A stretch of 64,000 nucleotides of DNA, taken from the NCBI RefSeq assembly GCF_019802055.1, contig NZ_JAHVHW010000007.1:1017403-1081402 (forward strand), read 5' to 3'. Position 1 is the first letter of the stretch. Every line of letters begins with the position of its first letter. The position numbers were made by a program, and so were the translations under genes. Below, one piece after another: positions 55,134 to 63,869 of the stretch. This DNA is from Ferrimonas balearica. GTDB taxonomy: Bacteria; Pseudomonadota; Gammaproteobacteria; Enterobacterales; Shewanellaceae. The notes below the pieces were generated by a model. The model ran no database searches and had not been told where the DNA came from. It saw only the letters and a list, made by a program, of their open reading frames with translations.

Positions 55134-56534
55134 TTAGAAGTTGGCGGTGCGCGGAGCGCGGGGGAACGGGATCACATCACGGATGTTCTGTACGCCGGTG
55201 ACGTAGCTCACCAGACGCTCGAAGCCCAGACCGAAACCGGAGTGCGGGATGGTGCCGTAACGACGCAGGTCGCGGTACCAGTACATCTCTTCTTTCGGCA
55301 GGCCCATCTCTTCCATACGCTGGTCCAGCACGTCCAGACGCTCTTCACGCTGGGAGCCACCGATGATCTCACCGATGCCGGGAGCCAGAACGTCCATCGC
55401 AGCAACGGTCTTGCCGTCGTCGTTCAGGCGCATGTAGAAGGCCTTGATGTCTTTCGGGTAGTTCTTAACCACCACCGGAGACTTGAAGTGCTCTTCCGCC
55501 AGGAAGCGCTCGTGCTCAGAAGCCAGATCGATACCCCACTCAACCGGGAACTCAAACTGCTTGCCGCAGTTCTCCAGGATGGTGATGGCGTCGGTGTAGT
55601 CCACCTGGGCAAAGTCAGCAGCGATGAAGCTCTGCAGACGGGTGATCACCTCTTTGTTCACACGCTGCTCGAAGAACTTCAGGTCGTCCATGCGCTCATC
55701 CAGAACCGCCTTGAAGCAGTACTTCAGCATCGCTTCAGCCAGCTTGGCGTTCTCATCCAGATCGGCGAAGGCCACTTCCGGCTCCACCATCCAGAACTCC
55801 GCCAGGTGGCGGGAGGTGTTGGAGTTTTCAGCACGGAAGGTCGGGCCAAAGGTGTACACCTTGCTCATGGCGCAGGCATAGGTCTCAGCGTTCAGCTGGC
55901 CGGATACGGTCAGGAAGGTCTCTTTGCCAAAGAAGTCCTGGTCGTAATCCACTTCACCGTTTTCCAGGCGAGGCAGGTTGTTCATGTCCAGGGTGGAGAC
56001 GCGGAACATCTCACCGGCGCCTTCACAATCGGAAGCGGTCAGAATCGGGGTGGCAACCCAGATAAAGCCCTGCTCGTGGTAAAAGCGGTGGATCGCCTGA
56101 GACAGACAGTTACGAACGCGCATTACCGCACCAGTGATGTTGGTGCGCGGACGCAGGTGAGCCACTTCACGGAGGTACTCGATGGAGTGGCGCTTGGCCG
56201 CCATCGGGTAGGTGTCCGGGTCTTCTACCCAGCCCACCACTTTCACGTCGGTGACTTTCAGTTCGAACTGCTGGCCCTGGCCGGGGGATTCCACCACTTC
56301 GCCGGTCATCTCAACAGAGCAACCTGCGGTCAGGCGGAGGATCTCATTCTCGTAATTCGGCAGATTATTGGGCGCTACGCCCTGAATCGGGTCAAAACAG
56401 GAACCGTCATACACAGCCAGGAAAGAGATGCCCGCTTTGGAGTCACGACGGGTGCGGATCCAACCGCGCACCGTGACTTCGCTGCCGACAGCGTGATCGC
56501 CCTTGAGGACGTCAGCAATGGTTGCCAGGGTCAT
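55134..56534 (-). CDS. asnS: Asparagine--tRNA ligase
   Basis: 466 residues from ATG 56534, the same length as E. coli AsnS; a TTG at 56552 would add six. OB-fold anticodon-binding domain (about 15-100, [17 protein letters not shown]) and class II core with [25 protein letters not shown] (motif 2, two parts, about 215-240) and [15 protein letters not shown] (motif 3, about 435-450). Charges tRNA-Asn. Monocistronic. Confidence 0.98.
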   Translation of the reverse strand: MTLATIADVLKGDHAVGSEVTVRGWIRTRRDSKAGISFLAVYDGSCFDPIQGVAPNNLPNYENEILRLTAGCSVEMTGEVVESPGQGQQFELKVTDVKVVGWVEDPDTYPMAAKRHSIEYLREVAHLRPRTNITGAVMRVRNCLSQAIHRFYHEQGFIWVATPILTASDCEGAGEMFRVSTLDMNNLPRLENGEVDYDQDFFGKETFLTVSGQLNAETYACAMSKVYTFGPTFRAENSNTSRHLAEFWMVEPEVAFADLDENAKLAEAMLKYCFKAVLDERMDDLKFFEQRVNKEVITRLQSFIAADFAQVDYTDAITILENCGKQFEFPVEWGIDLASEHERFLAEEHFKSPVVVKNYPKDIKAFYMRLNDDGKTVAAMDVLAPGIGEIIGGSQREERLDVLDQRMEEMGLPKEEMYWYRDLRRYGTIPHSGFGLGFERLVSYVTGVQNIRDVIPFPRAPRTANF

Positions 56535-56635
56535 ACTCGAAAAGTTCTCCAACGAGTCGTTTACTATCAGGGTTTTCGGCTTTGCGCCGGACTGGACATC
56601 TTACCTTGAAACGCCAGTTTCTCAAGGCCCAATTC

Positions 56636-57232
56636 TCAAGGGCCGAAAGGAGATTCGGCGTATCCCAGATGGCGAACCAACTGTTCAATCATAGCCGCTG
56701 TCGCGCCCCATACCTGATGGGGCATAAAGTAGACACCCTGAACGCCATTGGGGCGTCGAACCGGCAGTTTCCAACGCTCTCTGGGCTCAAGAAAATCCAC
56801 CAGAGGGGCGCGGAACAGACGGGCCACTTCACGCTCCGACAACACGGGTTCAAAAGGCTGGGTGATCAGGGCGATCTGGGGGAACACCCGGAAGCGACTG
56901 ATGGTGTGAAATACCGGCAGCTCGCCAATCCGCAGCACGCTTTGCGGTGGCAGGCCGATCTCCTCCCAGGACTCCCGCAGGGCCGTGTGCCAGGGACTGG
57001 CATCGTCGCGGTCCATTTTGCCGCCGGGGAACGCGATCTGGCCGGCGTGAGTGGGCATCTGCGCGGTGCGTTCGGTCAGCAGCAGATGTAGCTCCCCCTC
57101 AATCTCCTCCAGGGCGATCAATACTGCGGCATCGCGCAACTTAGGGTGGGTCGACATGATGCTGCGCAGGGGGTCCTCCCCATCACTGCCCGGCTGGAGC
57201 TGAAAGCGCAGCAGAAATTCCGTTTTGTCCAT
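56636..57232 (-). CDS. CoA pyrophosphatase-type Nudix hydrolase
   Basis: 198 residues. The NuCoA motif LLLTERTAQMPTHAGQIAFPGGK (about 50-72) precedes the Nudix box ALRESWEEIGLPP (about 84-96). This pair defines the CoA-diphosphatase (NudL/Pcd1p) group, which hydrolyses CoA and its derivatives to 4'-phosphopantetheine and 3',5'-ADP. Length matches NudL (192). Start ATG 57232 has no clear ribosome site; ATG at residue 26 is an alternative but would leave a short family N-terminus. Confidence 0.88.
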   Translation of the reverse strand: MDKTEFLLRFQLQPGSDGEDPLRSIMSTHPKLRDAAVLIALEEIEGELHLLLTERTAQMPTHAGQIAFPGGKMDRDDASPWHTALRESWEEIGLPPQSVLRIGELPVFHTISRFRVFPQIALITQPFEPVLSEREVARLFRAPLVDFLEPRERWKLPVRRPNGVQGVYFMPHQVWGATAAMIEQLVRHLGYAESPFGP

Positions 57233-57287
57233 CTTGACTCGGTAAAGGCTCGGTTACCGTCAGAGTGCCAGATGTGGAGGAGGGGAG

Positions 57288-57653
57288 CTAGCGTCCGCTG
57301 CCGTTACGGTAGGTCTCCAAAGCTCTGAGCAGCCAGGTAGCACTGGGTTCGGGGGGCTGATCCGGGCACTGGATCTGGTAAGCGCGTCCACTGAAGCTAC
57401 TTTTGGTGGCGGCGAACTCGATAAACTGTTCGGCGGTGGGCTCATGGCCCCGATTAAGGATGTAGCGGTACTTGCGCTCGATGTGGTCCCGCGCCTCCTC
57501 GCCGTCGTACTCCTTGCCGTTGCGAATAAAGAGGCAGGGGGCCTGCTCTATCTCTGACAACAGGTACTGGATCTCCAGCTCAGAGGTCGGGTCGCCCTGA
57601 GCGGCAGCAGGGAGTATCACCAGACAGATAAAGGCAACGAAGGCTCGGTACAT
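57288..57653 (-). CDS. DUF5329-like secreted protein
   Basis: 121 residues from ATG 57653, AGGAG about ten bases upstream. Signal peptide about 1-19 (AFVAFICLVILPAAAQ). The mature part has the pattern EIQYLLSEIEQAPCLFIRNGKEYDGEEARDHI...KYRY followed by SGRAYQIQCPD and ATWLLRALE, which I assign to DUF5329. The two Cys (CLF near 40 and QCP near 97) could pair in the periplasm. Function unknown. Confidence 0.75.
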   Translation of the reverse strand: MYRAFVAFICLVILPAAAQGDPTSELEIQYLLSEIEQAPCLFIRNGKEYDGEEARDHIERKYRYILNRGHEPTAEQFIEFAATKSSFSGRAYQIQCPDQPPEPSATWLLRALETYRNGSGR

Positions 57654-57789
57654 CGTCGGACTCCTGTTCAGGGAAAGTGTCGTGGGCCGGGGCTCATCAG
57701 GGTCATCTTCGCCCGAGTCGGTAACCGGGTCCAGCCCCTGTGGAGATCCTATACTCCAGCGGAGACGTTGACCGGGTTGGAGTGTGGCT

Positions 57790-58065
57790 ATGGAAAATGT
57801 GGACAAGAACACCATCGTTGACAGTGATGATGGCCATGTTGAGGTGGATGCTGTGATTGATGAGCAGGATGCGGTGATGCATCTGATCATTGAGGCATCA
57901 AACGAAGCGACCGCACGGGAACAGTTTCAACTGCTGCTGGCCCAGGCTCAGGGACAGAGTCCGGCGGTAACCGGCTCAGCCAACTGGGTGGGGAAGCAAC
58001 TGGAGGGCCAGTTACGTTTTCCCTCAGCAGCAGAGCGTCTGACCTTTGAGATGGGTCTGGGTTAA
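57790..58065 (+). CDS. DUF406 (YfcZ/YiiS) family protein
   Basis: 91 residues from ATG 57790, with GGAG seven bases upstream. The C-terminus FPSAAERLTFEMGLG and the HLIIEASNEATAREQFQLLL region match the YfcZ/YiiS pattern. This family is small, cytoplasmic and uncharacterised. The N-terminus is acidic (VDSDDGHVEVDAVID). Four bases overlap the apbE stop, which is convergent. Confidence 0.72.
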   Translation: MENVDKNTIVDSDDGHVEVDAVIDEQDAVMHLIIEASNEATAREQFQLLLAQAQGQSPAVTGSANWVGKQLEGQLRFPSAAERLTFEMGLG

Positions 58066-58946
58066 TCGGTGATCCAGTAGGGCACCCGCTGAGCCTGGAT
58101 AAAGGCCTCGGCATCGGGGCCGTGCAGCAGGGCCAGGGTGCTGAGCAGACCCGCCTGAAGACAGGTTTTGCCCGCTACCGTCATCTGTCGGGGGCCGCCA
58201 TGGGTAGCCCTGCCGGTTTTGGGGTTAAGAAGGTGACTGTACCGAACCCCGCTATGCAGCAGAAACCGCTGGGTGTCTCCGCTGGTGGCCAGAGCCCCGT
58301 CTGTCAGCGTCAGCAAGGTGGGAGAGGGCGCGTCCTTTGATGCGGGTGTGATCCCGATACGCCATGGCAGATCCACAGGCTGGGACAGGGCCAGATCGCC
58401 GCCAAAGTTGACCAGCACCGGTGTGTCTGGCGCCAACTCAGCCATCAAGGCTGCCACGCAATCCACTGCGTACTCCTTGCCGATCCCACCAAAATCCAGC
58501 TCCATCCCCTCCGGCAGAATGATCCACTGGGCATTCCACTGCACCTTGTCCCAGCCAATTCTCGCCAAAAGGGGAGTGATCTGCTCCGGCGTTGGTAATC
58601 GATCTGAACCATCAAACTGCCAGGCCCTGCGCAGTACGCCGGAGGTAAGATCAAACAAGCCCTCACTCAGTCGATAGCAGGTGTCGGCGAAAAGAAGCAG
58701 CCGGTGAGTCTCTTCGTCGATCGGGACTGGCTTGCCCTGGCTTCGGTTTATCCGGTCACAGAGGCTGCCGGTGATATAGCGGCTGAATTTGGCCTCAATG
58801 GCGCGGGTTCGGGCTTCGGCGGCCCGCAGCAGCGAGTCAGCAAGGGCTGGATTGGCAGTGCGCATCAACAGCACACAATCGCAGGCCATCGCCGAAAACC
58901 GGCCCTGAAAGTGATCCTGCTGGCGGAGGAGTCGGGGCGAGTTCAT
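58062..58946 (-). CDS. apbE: FAD:protein FMN transferase (ApbE family)
   Basis: 294 residues. Marks of ApbE are SAMACDCVLLM near the N-terminus, GLFDLTSGVLRRAW (about 95-108), LDFGGIGKEYAVD (about 150-162, substrate/Mg site), VNFGGDLA (about 178) and the C-terminal SHLLNPKTGRATHG. The enzyme covalently attaches FMN to Thr/Ser in target proteins. No signal peptide or lipobox is visible, unlike most periplasmic ApbE proteins, so export is unclear. Its ATG overlaps the stop of the DUF3570 gene by one base, and it ends the operon. Confidence 0.88.
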   Translation of the reverse strand: MNSPRLLRQQDHFQGRFSAMACDCVLLMRTANPALADSLLRAAEARTRAIEAKFSRYITGSLCDRINRSQGKPVPIDEETHRLLLFADTCYRLSEGLFDLTSGVLRRAWQFDGSDRLPTPEQITPLLARIGWDKVQWNAQWIILPEGMELDFGGIGKEYAVDCVAALMAELAPDTPVLVNFGGDLALSQPVDLPWRIGITPASKDAPSPTLLTLTDGALATSGDTQRFLLHSGVRYSHLLNPKTGRATHGGPRQMTVAGKTCLQAGLLSTLALLHGPDAEAFIQAQRVPYWITD

Positions 58947-60238
58947 CAGAACCGATAGCTCAACTGGGCCATCAAAGCCCCAACCTCGGGATAGAGTTCC
59001 AGGCTGGCCAACTGCCCCGGACCGACCGGCCCGTCAGGCTGCTGAAGATAGTACTCAAGCCTCGCCGCCGCCTGATGTTCGCCTACGGGGAAACCGTACT
59101 TGAGGCCAAGGGTATAGGTGTCCATCTCGGCCAGCCGGTAGTCGGCACTGGCGTATTCGGGCAAGGGGGCATCACTGAGCAGATAGGGCTGATAGAACTC
59201 GGCATCGGACTGGTGGTAGTAGCGGAGGTGAGGCTCCAGAGTGTGCCCGTTACTGAACTGCCAGTTCAGTCTCAGGTCCAGCGTATGGGAATCGATCGCC
59301 CAGTCGTCCGTCATGTAGCGGTAGCTGAAATCCAGTACCGGCGCCCCCAGATAGGCTTTGGTCTGCCAATAGAGGGCGTGCTTGCTGCGGCTGTCGGGGC
59401 GGGATTCATACAGCGTCCGTTGAACCATCCCATCGTTGTTCACGACGGAGACCAGTTTGAAGGGATCGGTCTGATAGCCGTCCACCTGGGCGTAGCTGTA
59501 GTTCAACTGCATAACCACATTGCGGTTGATGACCTGGGTGAGCCCAAGGGTGAGTTCCGCCGTAGTTTTGTGCTCCTTGGCATTGCCCCGGGTGGCGCTG
59601 AACGCCTCGGCAAACGCCTCTTCGCTGGGATAGTCCTGTCGAAGGACCATGGTGGAAAGGGGTAACGGTGTGCGCCCCTCCGGCTCAATGGTGTCGAAGT
59701 ACGCCGACGAACCCAGTCGAATCGAGGTGTTTTTCCGGTCCAGATAACGGGTGAGGCCGCCACTGATGCCCAGAGAGGTGTAGTCGTACTCTTTGGAGAG
59801 GTGCCCGCCCAGGTCATAGTCCCAGTTATGGCTGAGGGCCGCGGCCCAGCCAGCATTGAGCTGAACCCGCGTATCCCGGAAAGTGTCATCCAGTGGCGTA
59901 TTGCCAGCGGCAGAGGTGTATTCCCCCCGCCCTGACGGGCGGGTAAAGGTTTGCGCTGTGGTCTGGGGGACGGCACCGGTAGGGGTGGCGCCGGTCAGGC
60001 TGTCTACGGTGGCAGACAGACTGAGGATCTCGTTGTCAGCGTTGGTCCGGACGCCCTTCAGGGTACCCTCGACGGCGGTCACCCTGTCCCCATCTTCGCC
60101 GTAGTAGAGCAGGGCAGCGGTGTGGTCCCAACTGGCATCCTTGTCGAACCAGTCTGCCTGAGCGGGCGCGACCAGTGCCTGACTGGCCACCACCAGGCTG
60201 CCGGAGATGCAGGCGAAGGTTTTGTCGGTCAGTTGCAT
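58946..60238 (-). CDS. DUF3570 predicted outer-membrane beta-barrel protein
   Basis: 430 residues from ATG 60238. Signal peptide-like start (about 6-28, TFACISGSLVVASQALVAPAQA), then many alternating aromatic strands, ending in LMAQLSYRF, the C-terminal aromatic residue typical of beta-barrels inserted by BAM. Segments DWFDKDASWDHTAALLYYGEDGDRV and TLDLRLNWQFSNGHTLEPHLRYYHQSDA (each longer than shown domain motifs) look like DUF3570. It overlaps the DUF4266 gene by ten bases, and its ribosome site GGGGGAGG is formed by Gly codons of that gene. Function unknown. Confidence 0.82.
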   Translation of the reverse strand: MQLTDKTFACISGSLVVASQALVAPAQADWFDKDASWDHTAALLYYGEDGDRVTAVEGTLKGVRTNADNEILSLSATVDSLTGATPTGAVPQTTAQTFTRPSGRGEYTSAAGNTPLDDTFRDTRVQLNAGWAAALSHNWDYDLGGHLSKEYDYTSLGISGGLTRYLDRKNTSIRLGSSAYFDTIEPEGRTPLPLSTMVLRQDYPSEEAFAEAFSATRGNAKEHKTTAELTLGLTQVINRNVVMQLNYSYAQVDGYQTDPFKLVSVVNNDGMVQRTLYESRPDSRSKHALYWQTKAYLGAPVLDFSYRYMTDDWAIDSHTLDLRLNWQFSNGHTLEPHLRYYHQSDAEFYQPYLLSDAPLPEYASADYRLAEMDTYTLGLKYGFPVGEHQAAARLEYYLQQPDGPVGPGQLASLELYPEVGALMAQLSYRF

Positions 60239-60441
60239 CCACAACCTCCCCCAGCGGTGCCTCGTCCGCCACTGCTGGCTTCCTTGGAGAAGTAGATGTG
60301 GTCATCAAAGGCCTTATCGAGTGCATCGGCCTCCAGCGCCATGCGGGGATCCGCAAGCCGATCCCGCTCCCAGGGCTGAACCCCCAGGCTGCTGCAACCG
60401 CAGAGCATAAGCAGACCGATCAGAGCAATAATGCCTTTCAT
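60229..60441 (-). CDS. DUF4266 small lipoprotein with Gly/Cys-rich tail
   Basis: 70 residues. Lipobox MLCGC (Cys 16 region), then VQPWERDRLADPRMALEAD, DDHIYFSKEASSGG and the C-terminal tail GTAGGGCGCN. From memory, other DUF4266 proteins share the PWE...LA.P.M core and this Gly/Cys tail, so the tail is probably functional. After lipid attachment the mature protein would be about 55 residues on a membrane. The tail Gly codons also encode the ribosome site of the next gene. It contains two Cys in CGC spacing, suited to binding a metal or being modified. No function known. Confidence 0.82.
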   Translation of the reverse strand: MKGIIALIGLLMLCGCSSLGVQPWERDRLADPRMALEADALDKAFDDHIYFSKEASSGGRGTAGGGCGCN

Positions 60442-60451
60442 ACCGGGTGAC

Positions 60452-60931
60452 CTACTCCTTCAGGTAGCTGGCGACCTCGTCCATCAGGGCATCGGATTCA
60501 CTCTTTCTGAAACCCACGTGGCGGACCAGGATCTCGCCATCCTTAATCAGATAGCTGGTGGGCATACCGGGTACCTGGTAGGCCTCGGCAATCGTGCCCT
60601 CAGGGTCGTAGTGGATGGCAAAATCGGCGGGGTATTTGGCCAGGAAGGGTTTGGCGTCCTCCGGATCCACATCGACATTAACGGCGACCACCGTGAGGCC
60701 TTTGGGGCCGAGTTCCGTATGGAGCCGGTTCATAAAGGGGAAGCTGTAGCGGCAAGGACCACACCAACTGGCCCAGAAGTCGAGATACACCACGGTTTCC
60801 TGAGACAGGCTGACCAGCGTGGTGTTTTTGCCGTTGAGGTTCAGGGCAAAGTCCGGGGCGGGGGCCGCCCAGAGCGAGGGGCAGAGCAGTGCTGCCCCGA
60901 TGACCATGGCACGAAGAGCGGATGGGGTCAC
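60452..60931 (-). CDS. TlpA-like thioredoxin-fold protein
   Basis: 159 residues from GTG 60931, eight bases after AAGGAGG; a GTG at 60940 overlaps the ribosome site itself. Signal peptide about 1-23 (ALRAMVIGAALLCPSLWAA). Active site WASWCGPCRYSFPFMN (about 55-70), cis-Pro segment GMPTSYLIKDG (about 121-131). This is a periplasmic, TlpA/ResA-type thiol reductant. It opens the four-gene operon tlpA-DUF4266-DUF3570-apbE; ten bases separate it from the DUF4266 gene. Confidence 0.88.
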   Translation of the reverse strand: MTPSALRAMVIGAALLCPSLWAAPAPDFALNLNGKNTTLVSLSQETVVYLDFWASWCGPCRYSFPFMNRLHTELGPKGLTVVAVNVDVDPEDAKPFLAKYPADFAIHYDPEGTIAEAYQVPGMPTSYLIKDGEILVRHVGFRKSESDALMDEVASYLKE

Positions 60932-60964
60932 GACAATCACCTCCTTGGATACGCCGTAGAGTGC

Positions 60965-60973
60965 TCTATATCA
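60965..60973 (-). promoter_or_regulatory. Extended -10 promoter for the tlpA-DUF4266-DUF3570-apbE operon
   Basis: On the minus strand TGATATAGA (TGn plus TATAGA) lies about 34 bases ahead of the GTG start; no clear -35 box. Confidence 0.45.
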
Positions 60974-61020
60974 GAACCTTTGAATGTACTCCTGTCAGTC
61001 AGCCAAAAACAGCAGTGAGT

Positions 61021-62421
61021 TCAAAAAAGTTCTGAACGGGTGTCGGTCAATAGCGGCAGGATGCGACTGACCTTGTCAAAACTCTCCTGGTATTCGCTGG
61101 CGCATTCAGAATCCGCCACGATGCCGCCGCCCGCCCAGCAGTGCAGGCGCCCGTCTTTGGCAACCAGTGAGCGAATGGTGATGCTGGTGTCCATACGCCC
61201 ATGCTGGCTGAGATAACCGATGCTGCCGCAGTACAGGCTGCGGCGGTGGGGCTCCAGTTCCTCAATGATCTCCATTGCCCGGATCTTGGGCGCGCCGGTG
61301 ATGGAGCCTCCGGGAAAAGCGCTGCGCAACAGATCCAGGGCCGTGGCGTCGTCCGCCAATGTGGCCGTCACCGTGCTGACCAGATGGTGCACCGCTGGAA
61401 AACTCTCAATGGCAAACAGGCTGGGCACCCGCACGCTGCCGGGGGCGGCGATGCGGCCCAGATCGTTGCGCAGGAGGTCGACGATCATCAGGTTCTCTGC
61501 GCGGTCTTTGCTGGCCTGCTGCAGGGCTTGTGCGCTTTGGGCGTCCTCCGCTGGGTCGGCAAAGCGGGGTCGGGTGCCCTTGATTGGCTTGGTCTGCACC
61601 TGACGGTCATTGACCAGCAGGAAGCGCTCAGGGGAGACCGACAGCAGTACGGCGTCCGGCAGCCGGATAAAGGCGGAGAAGGGCGCGCCATTGTGCTCCC
61701 TAAGCCGCTTATAGGCGTCCCACTCATTGCCGCCGTAATCGGCACTGAACCGTTGCGTCAGGTTGATCTGATAGCAATCTCCACTGGCCAGGTAGGCCTG
61801 AACCTTGTGGAAGCGCTCAGCGTACTGCTCCGCCGTAAGCTGGTGCTGCCAGGGGCCCTTCAGAGCAAAGCCCGGTTGACGGGGCTCTGCAGACAGCTGC
61901 TCAACCAGCCAGTGATAACGCTCCTGCCACTGCGCTTCGTCCCCCAGCACCACCAGTTCCACCTGGTAATGTCCCTGCTCAATGATCAGCGCCCAGTCGT
62001 AGATCCCAACCGCCATCTCCGCCAGACCGATGTCGTCCTCAGCGGTGGAGGGAAGGCGCTCAAAGCGGCGACCAAGGTCATAGCTGAAATGGCCCAACGC
62101 CCCGCCAATAAAGGGGAGGTCTGCCGGGCCTTTAAGCTCCGGTCCCAACACCGCATTCAGAGTGACCGCCAGGACCTCAAGGGGATCTTCGGGATGACGG
62201 GTTACGCTGTCCCCCTGACGAACTTCGGTGCACCCGCCATGGGTTACCACGGTGGCTCTGGGATCGGCGACCAGAATGTCGTAGCGGGCATCCGGATGGG
62301 CGCTGGCCAGATCACCGATGGCGGAGTCCAGCAGCATCGCCCAGCTCTGGTGGGCAAAGTGTTCAAACAGTGCGATGGGGTTGGCGGGCAGGGAGAGGGG
62401 ACGGCGAAAATAGTGTGTCAT
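61021..62421 (-). CDS. pabB: Aminodeoxychorismate synthase component I
   Basis: 466 residues, chorismate-utilising enzyme fold. The lysine motif QTKPIKGTRPR (about 275-285) marks PabB rather than TrpE, followed by ENLMIVDLLRNDLGRI, the SVRVPSLFAIESFPAVHHLVS segment and GSITGAPKIRAMEIIEEL (about 375-392). With PabA it makes aminodeoxychorismate for folate. No pabA adjacent. E. coli PabB is 453 residues. Confidence 0.93.
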   Translation of the reverse strand: MTHYFRRPLSLPANPIALFEHFAHQSWAMLLDSAIGDLASAHPDARYDILVADPRATVVTHGGCTEVRQGDSVTRHPEDPLEVLAVTLNAVLGPELKGPADLPFIGGALGHFSYDLGRRFERLPSTAEDDIGLAEMAVGIYDWALIIEQGHYQVELVVLGDEAQWQERYHWLVEQLSAEPRQPGFALKGPWQHQLTAEQYAERFHKVQAYLASGDCYQINLTQRFSADYGGNEWDAYKRLREHNGAPFSAFIRLPDAVLLSVSPERFLLVNDRQVQTKPIKGTRPRFADPAEDAQSAQALQQASKDRAENLMIVDLLRNDLGRIAAPGSVRVPSLFAIESFPAVHHLVSTVTATLADDATALDLLRSAFPGGSITGAPKIRAMEIIEELEPHRRSLYCGSIGYLSQHGRMDTSITIRSLVAKDGRLHCWAGGGIVADSECASEYQESFDKVSRILPLLTDTRSELF

Positions 62422-62485
62422 GGTGCGGCTTCACTGCGGCTGATGGCCGGGAGCCTACCATAAAGGCGCTACCCGGCCCAAGCCG

Positions 62486-63688
62486 TTACGGTCCGGTCAA
62501 ATCCAGTTCAAGCCAGACCAGACGATGGTCCGATGAGGCACCTCGACCCGCTACCAAACGGGCCAACTCCAACCCCTCTACCGGCCAGAACACGGCGCCA
62601 CGGTGGGGAGTAAACCCATATTGAGAGGGCAACACATAATCCACCTGTGCTCGCCAGGCCGCAGTGTGGTAGCGCGCTTCCGGGTTGTCCGGGCTATGCA
62701 GTGCCCCACCAGTGCTTTCCGGACGCAGTGTGGCGTTGACTCCAGGATGGTTCAGAAGCTGGTCGATGGCACCGGGACGACTGTTCCCCTCAGTGGGGGA
62801 GGCGTTGTAATCCCCCAGGATCACAAAGCGGGTGTCCGGCGCCAACCCGCCGCGCTGACCGGCATCATCCACCAGATAATCGGCGTTGTTCAGGTAGTCA
62901 GCCCAGAGGCGGATCTCGTCATAATTACGGGCGCCATTGCGGTTCTCCGGACCGTCAAACACCGGCGGCGTCGGGTGGGCGGCCAGAATGTGGACGGTGC
63001 GGTCACCCACCTGCACCGGCAGATCCCAATGGGATTTGGAGGAGAGCCTCAAACCCTGCCAGGTGTCGGTGTCGTAAAAGGGGCTGCCATCCGGGTTAAG
63101 AATCGGCTGGGCATCGGGCATCCGGTGCCAAGGGAAGGTGCGGAAGGTGCGTACCTGGTCCTGATCGATGGGGTAACGGGAGAGCAGCACCATGCCGTAC
63201 TGCCCCGGATAGTGGCCAAATCCCCAGGCATCGCCACCGGTACCAGAAGCGACGCCATCGCCATCGATGTCATAGGGGCTGGGCACGCCGGTATTCACCG
63301 GAGCCACATAGTAATAGGGGTAATCCAACGGCTGGCGGCCATTCTGGCTGACCTTCAGATAGTGACGAAGAAACGCCTCAACTCCCTCTGCCGGGTCGGC
63401 GATATAGTCGAATTCGTTGAGCAGGACGATATCGGGGCGCACCCGTTGCAGAATCTCGGCGATATTGCGGATCTGAGGATGCTCGCCATCGGCCAGCAAT
63501 TGGGCAAGTCGGTTGGGGTCGAGGGGGTCGCCTTTGGCGCGGTAGTTTCCCGCCTCCATGCTGACGTTAAAGGTCGCCACCTTCAGGCGGACAGGCTCAT
63601 GGGATGGAGTCGGGGACTCTGAAGGCATCGGGGCGTGGCATCCAGTCAGGGCGGCAATCAGCAGGCCGCAAAGTAAACGAAGCAACAC
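62486..63688 (-). CDS. Endonuclease/exonuclease/phosphatase-fold lipoprotein
   Basis: 400 residues from GTG 63688, AGGAG six bases upstream. Lipobox LTGC (Cys 17). EEP-domain motifs: VATFNVSME (about 39-47), LLNEFDYI (about 95; metal-binding Glu), HILAAHPTPP (about 240), VILGDYNASPTEG (about 295) and the terminal DHRLVW with the catalytic His. The insertion VNTGVPSPYDIDGDGVASGTGGDAWGFGHYPGQYGM (about 135-170, given as a region) is characteristic of the secreted group with phosphatase/nuclease activity of unknown substrate. Anchored at the membrane, facing the periplasm or outside. Confidence 0.85.
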   Translation of the reverse strand: MLLRLLCGLLIAALTGCHAPMPSESPTPSHEPVRLKVATFNVSMEAGNYRAKGDPLDPNRLAQLLADGEHPQIRNIAEILQRVRPDIVLLNEFDYIADPAEGVEAFLRHYLKVSQNGRQPLDYPYYYVAPVNTGVPSPYDIDGDGVASGTGGDAWGFGHYPGQYGMVLLSRYPIDQDQVRTFRTFPWHRMPDAQPILNPDGSPFYDTDTWQGLRLSSKSHWDLPVQVGDRTVHILAAHPTPPVFDGPENRNGARNYDEIRLWADYLNNADYLVDDAGQRGGLAPDTRFVILGDYNASPTEGNSRPGAIDQLLNHPGVNATLRPESTGGALHSPDNPEARYHTAAWRAQVDYVLPSQYGFTPHRGAVFWPVEGLELARLVAGRGASSDHRLVWLELDLTGP

Positions 63689-63825
63689 AAAGGGCTCCTG
63701 TCAGTTTGCGACAGTGTAGCGCAACAGGCTAATGGAAGCCTCGGTCGTTGCATAGCTAAGTGACTGACCTACTCACATTTCTACTTGTGGAAACCTGAGT
63801 GTTGCAAAGCCAGGTCGATAAAGTG

Positions 63826-63854
63826 AAAAAGGCAGCCATCCGGCTGCCTTTTTT
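63826..63854. terminator. Terminator downstream of the gene entering at the right edge
   Basis: AAAAAGGCAGCC / GGCTGCCTTTTT with loop ATCC, ending the minus-strand gene that stops at 63870. Confidence 0.88.
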
Positions 63855-63869
63855 AACGCTTGGCGCAAA

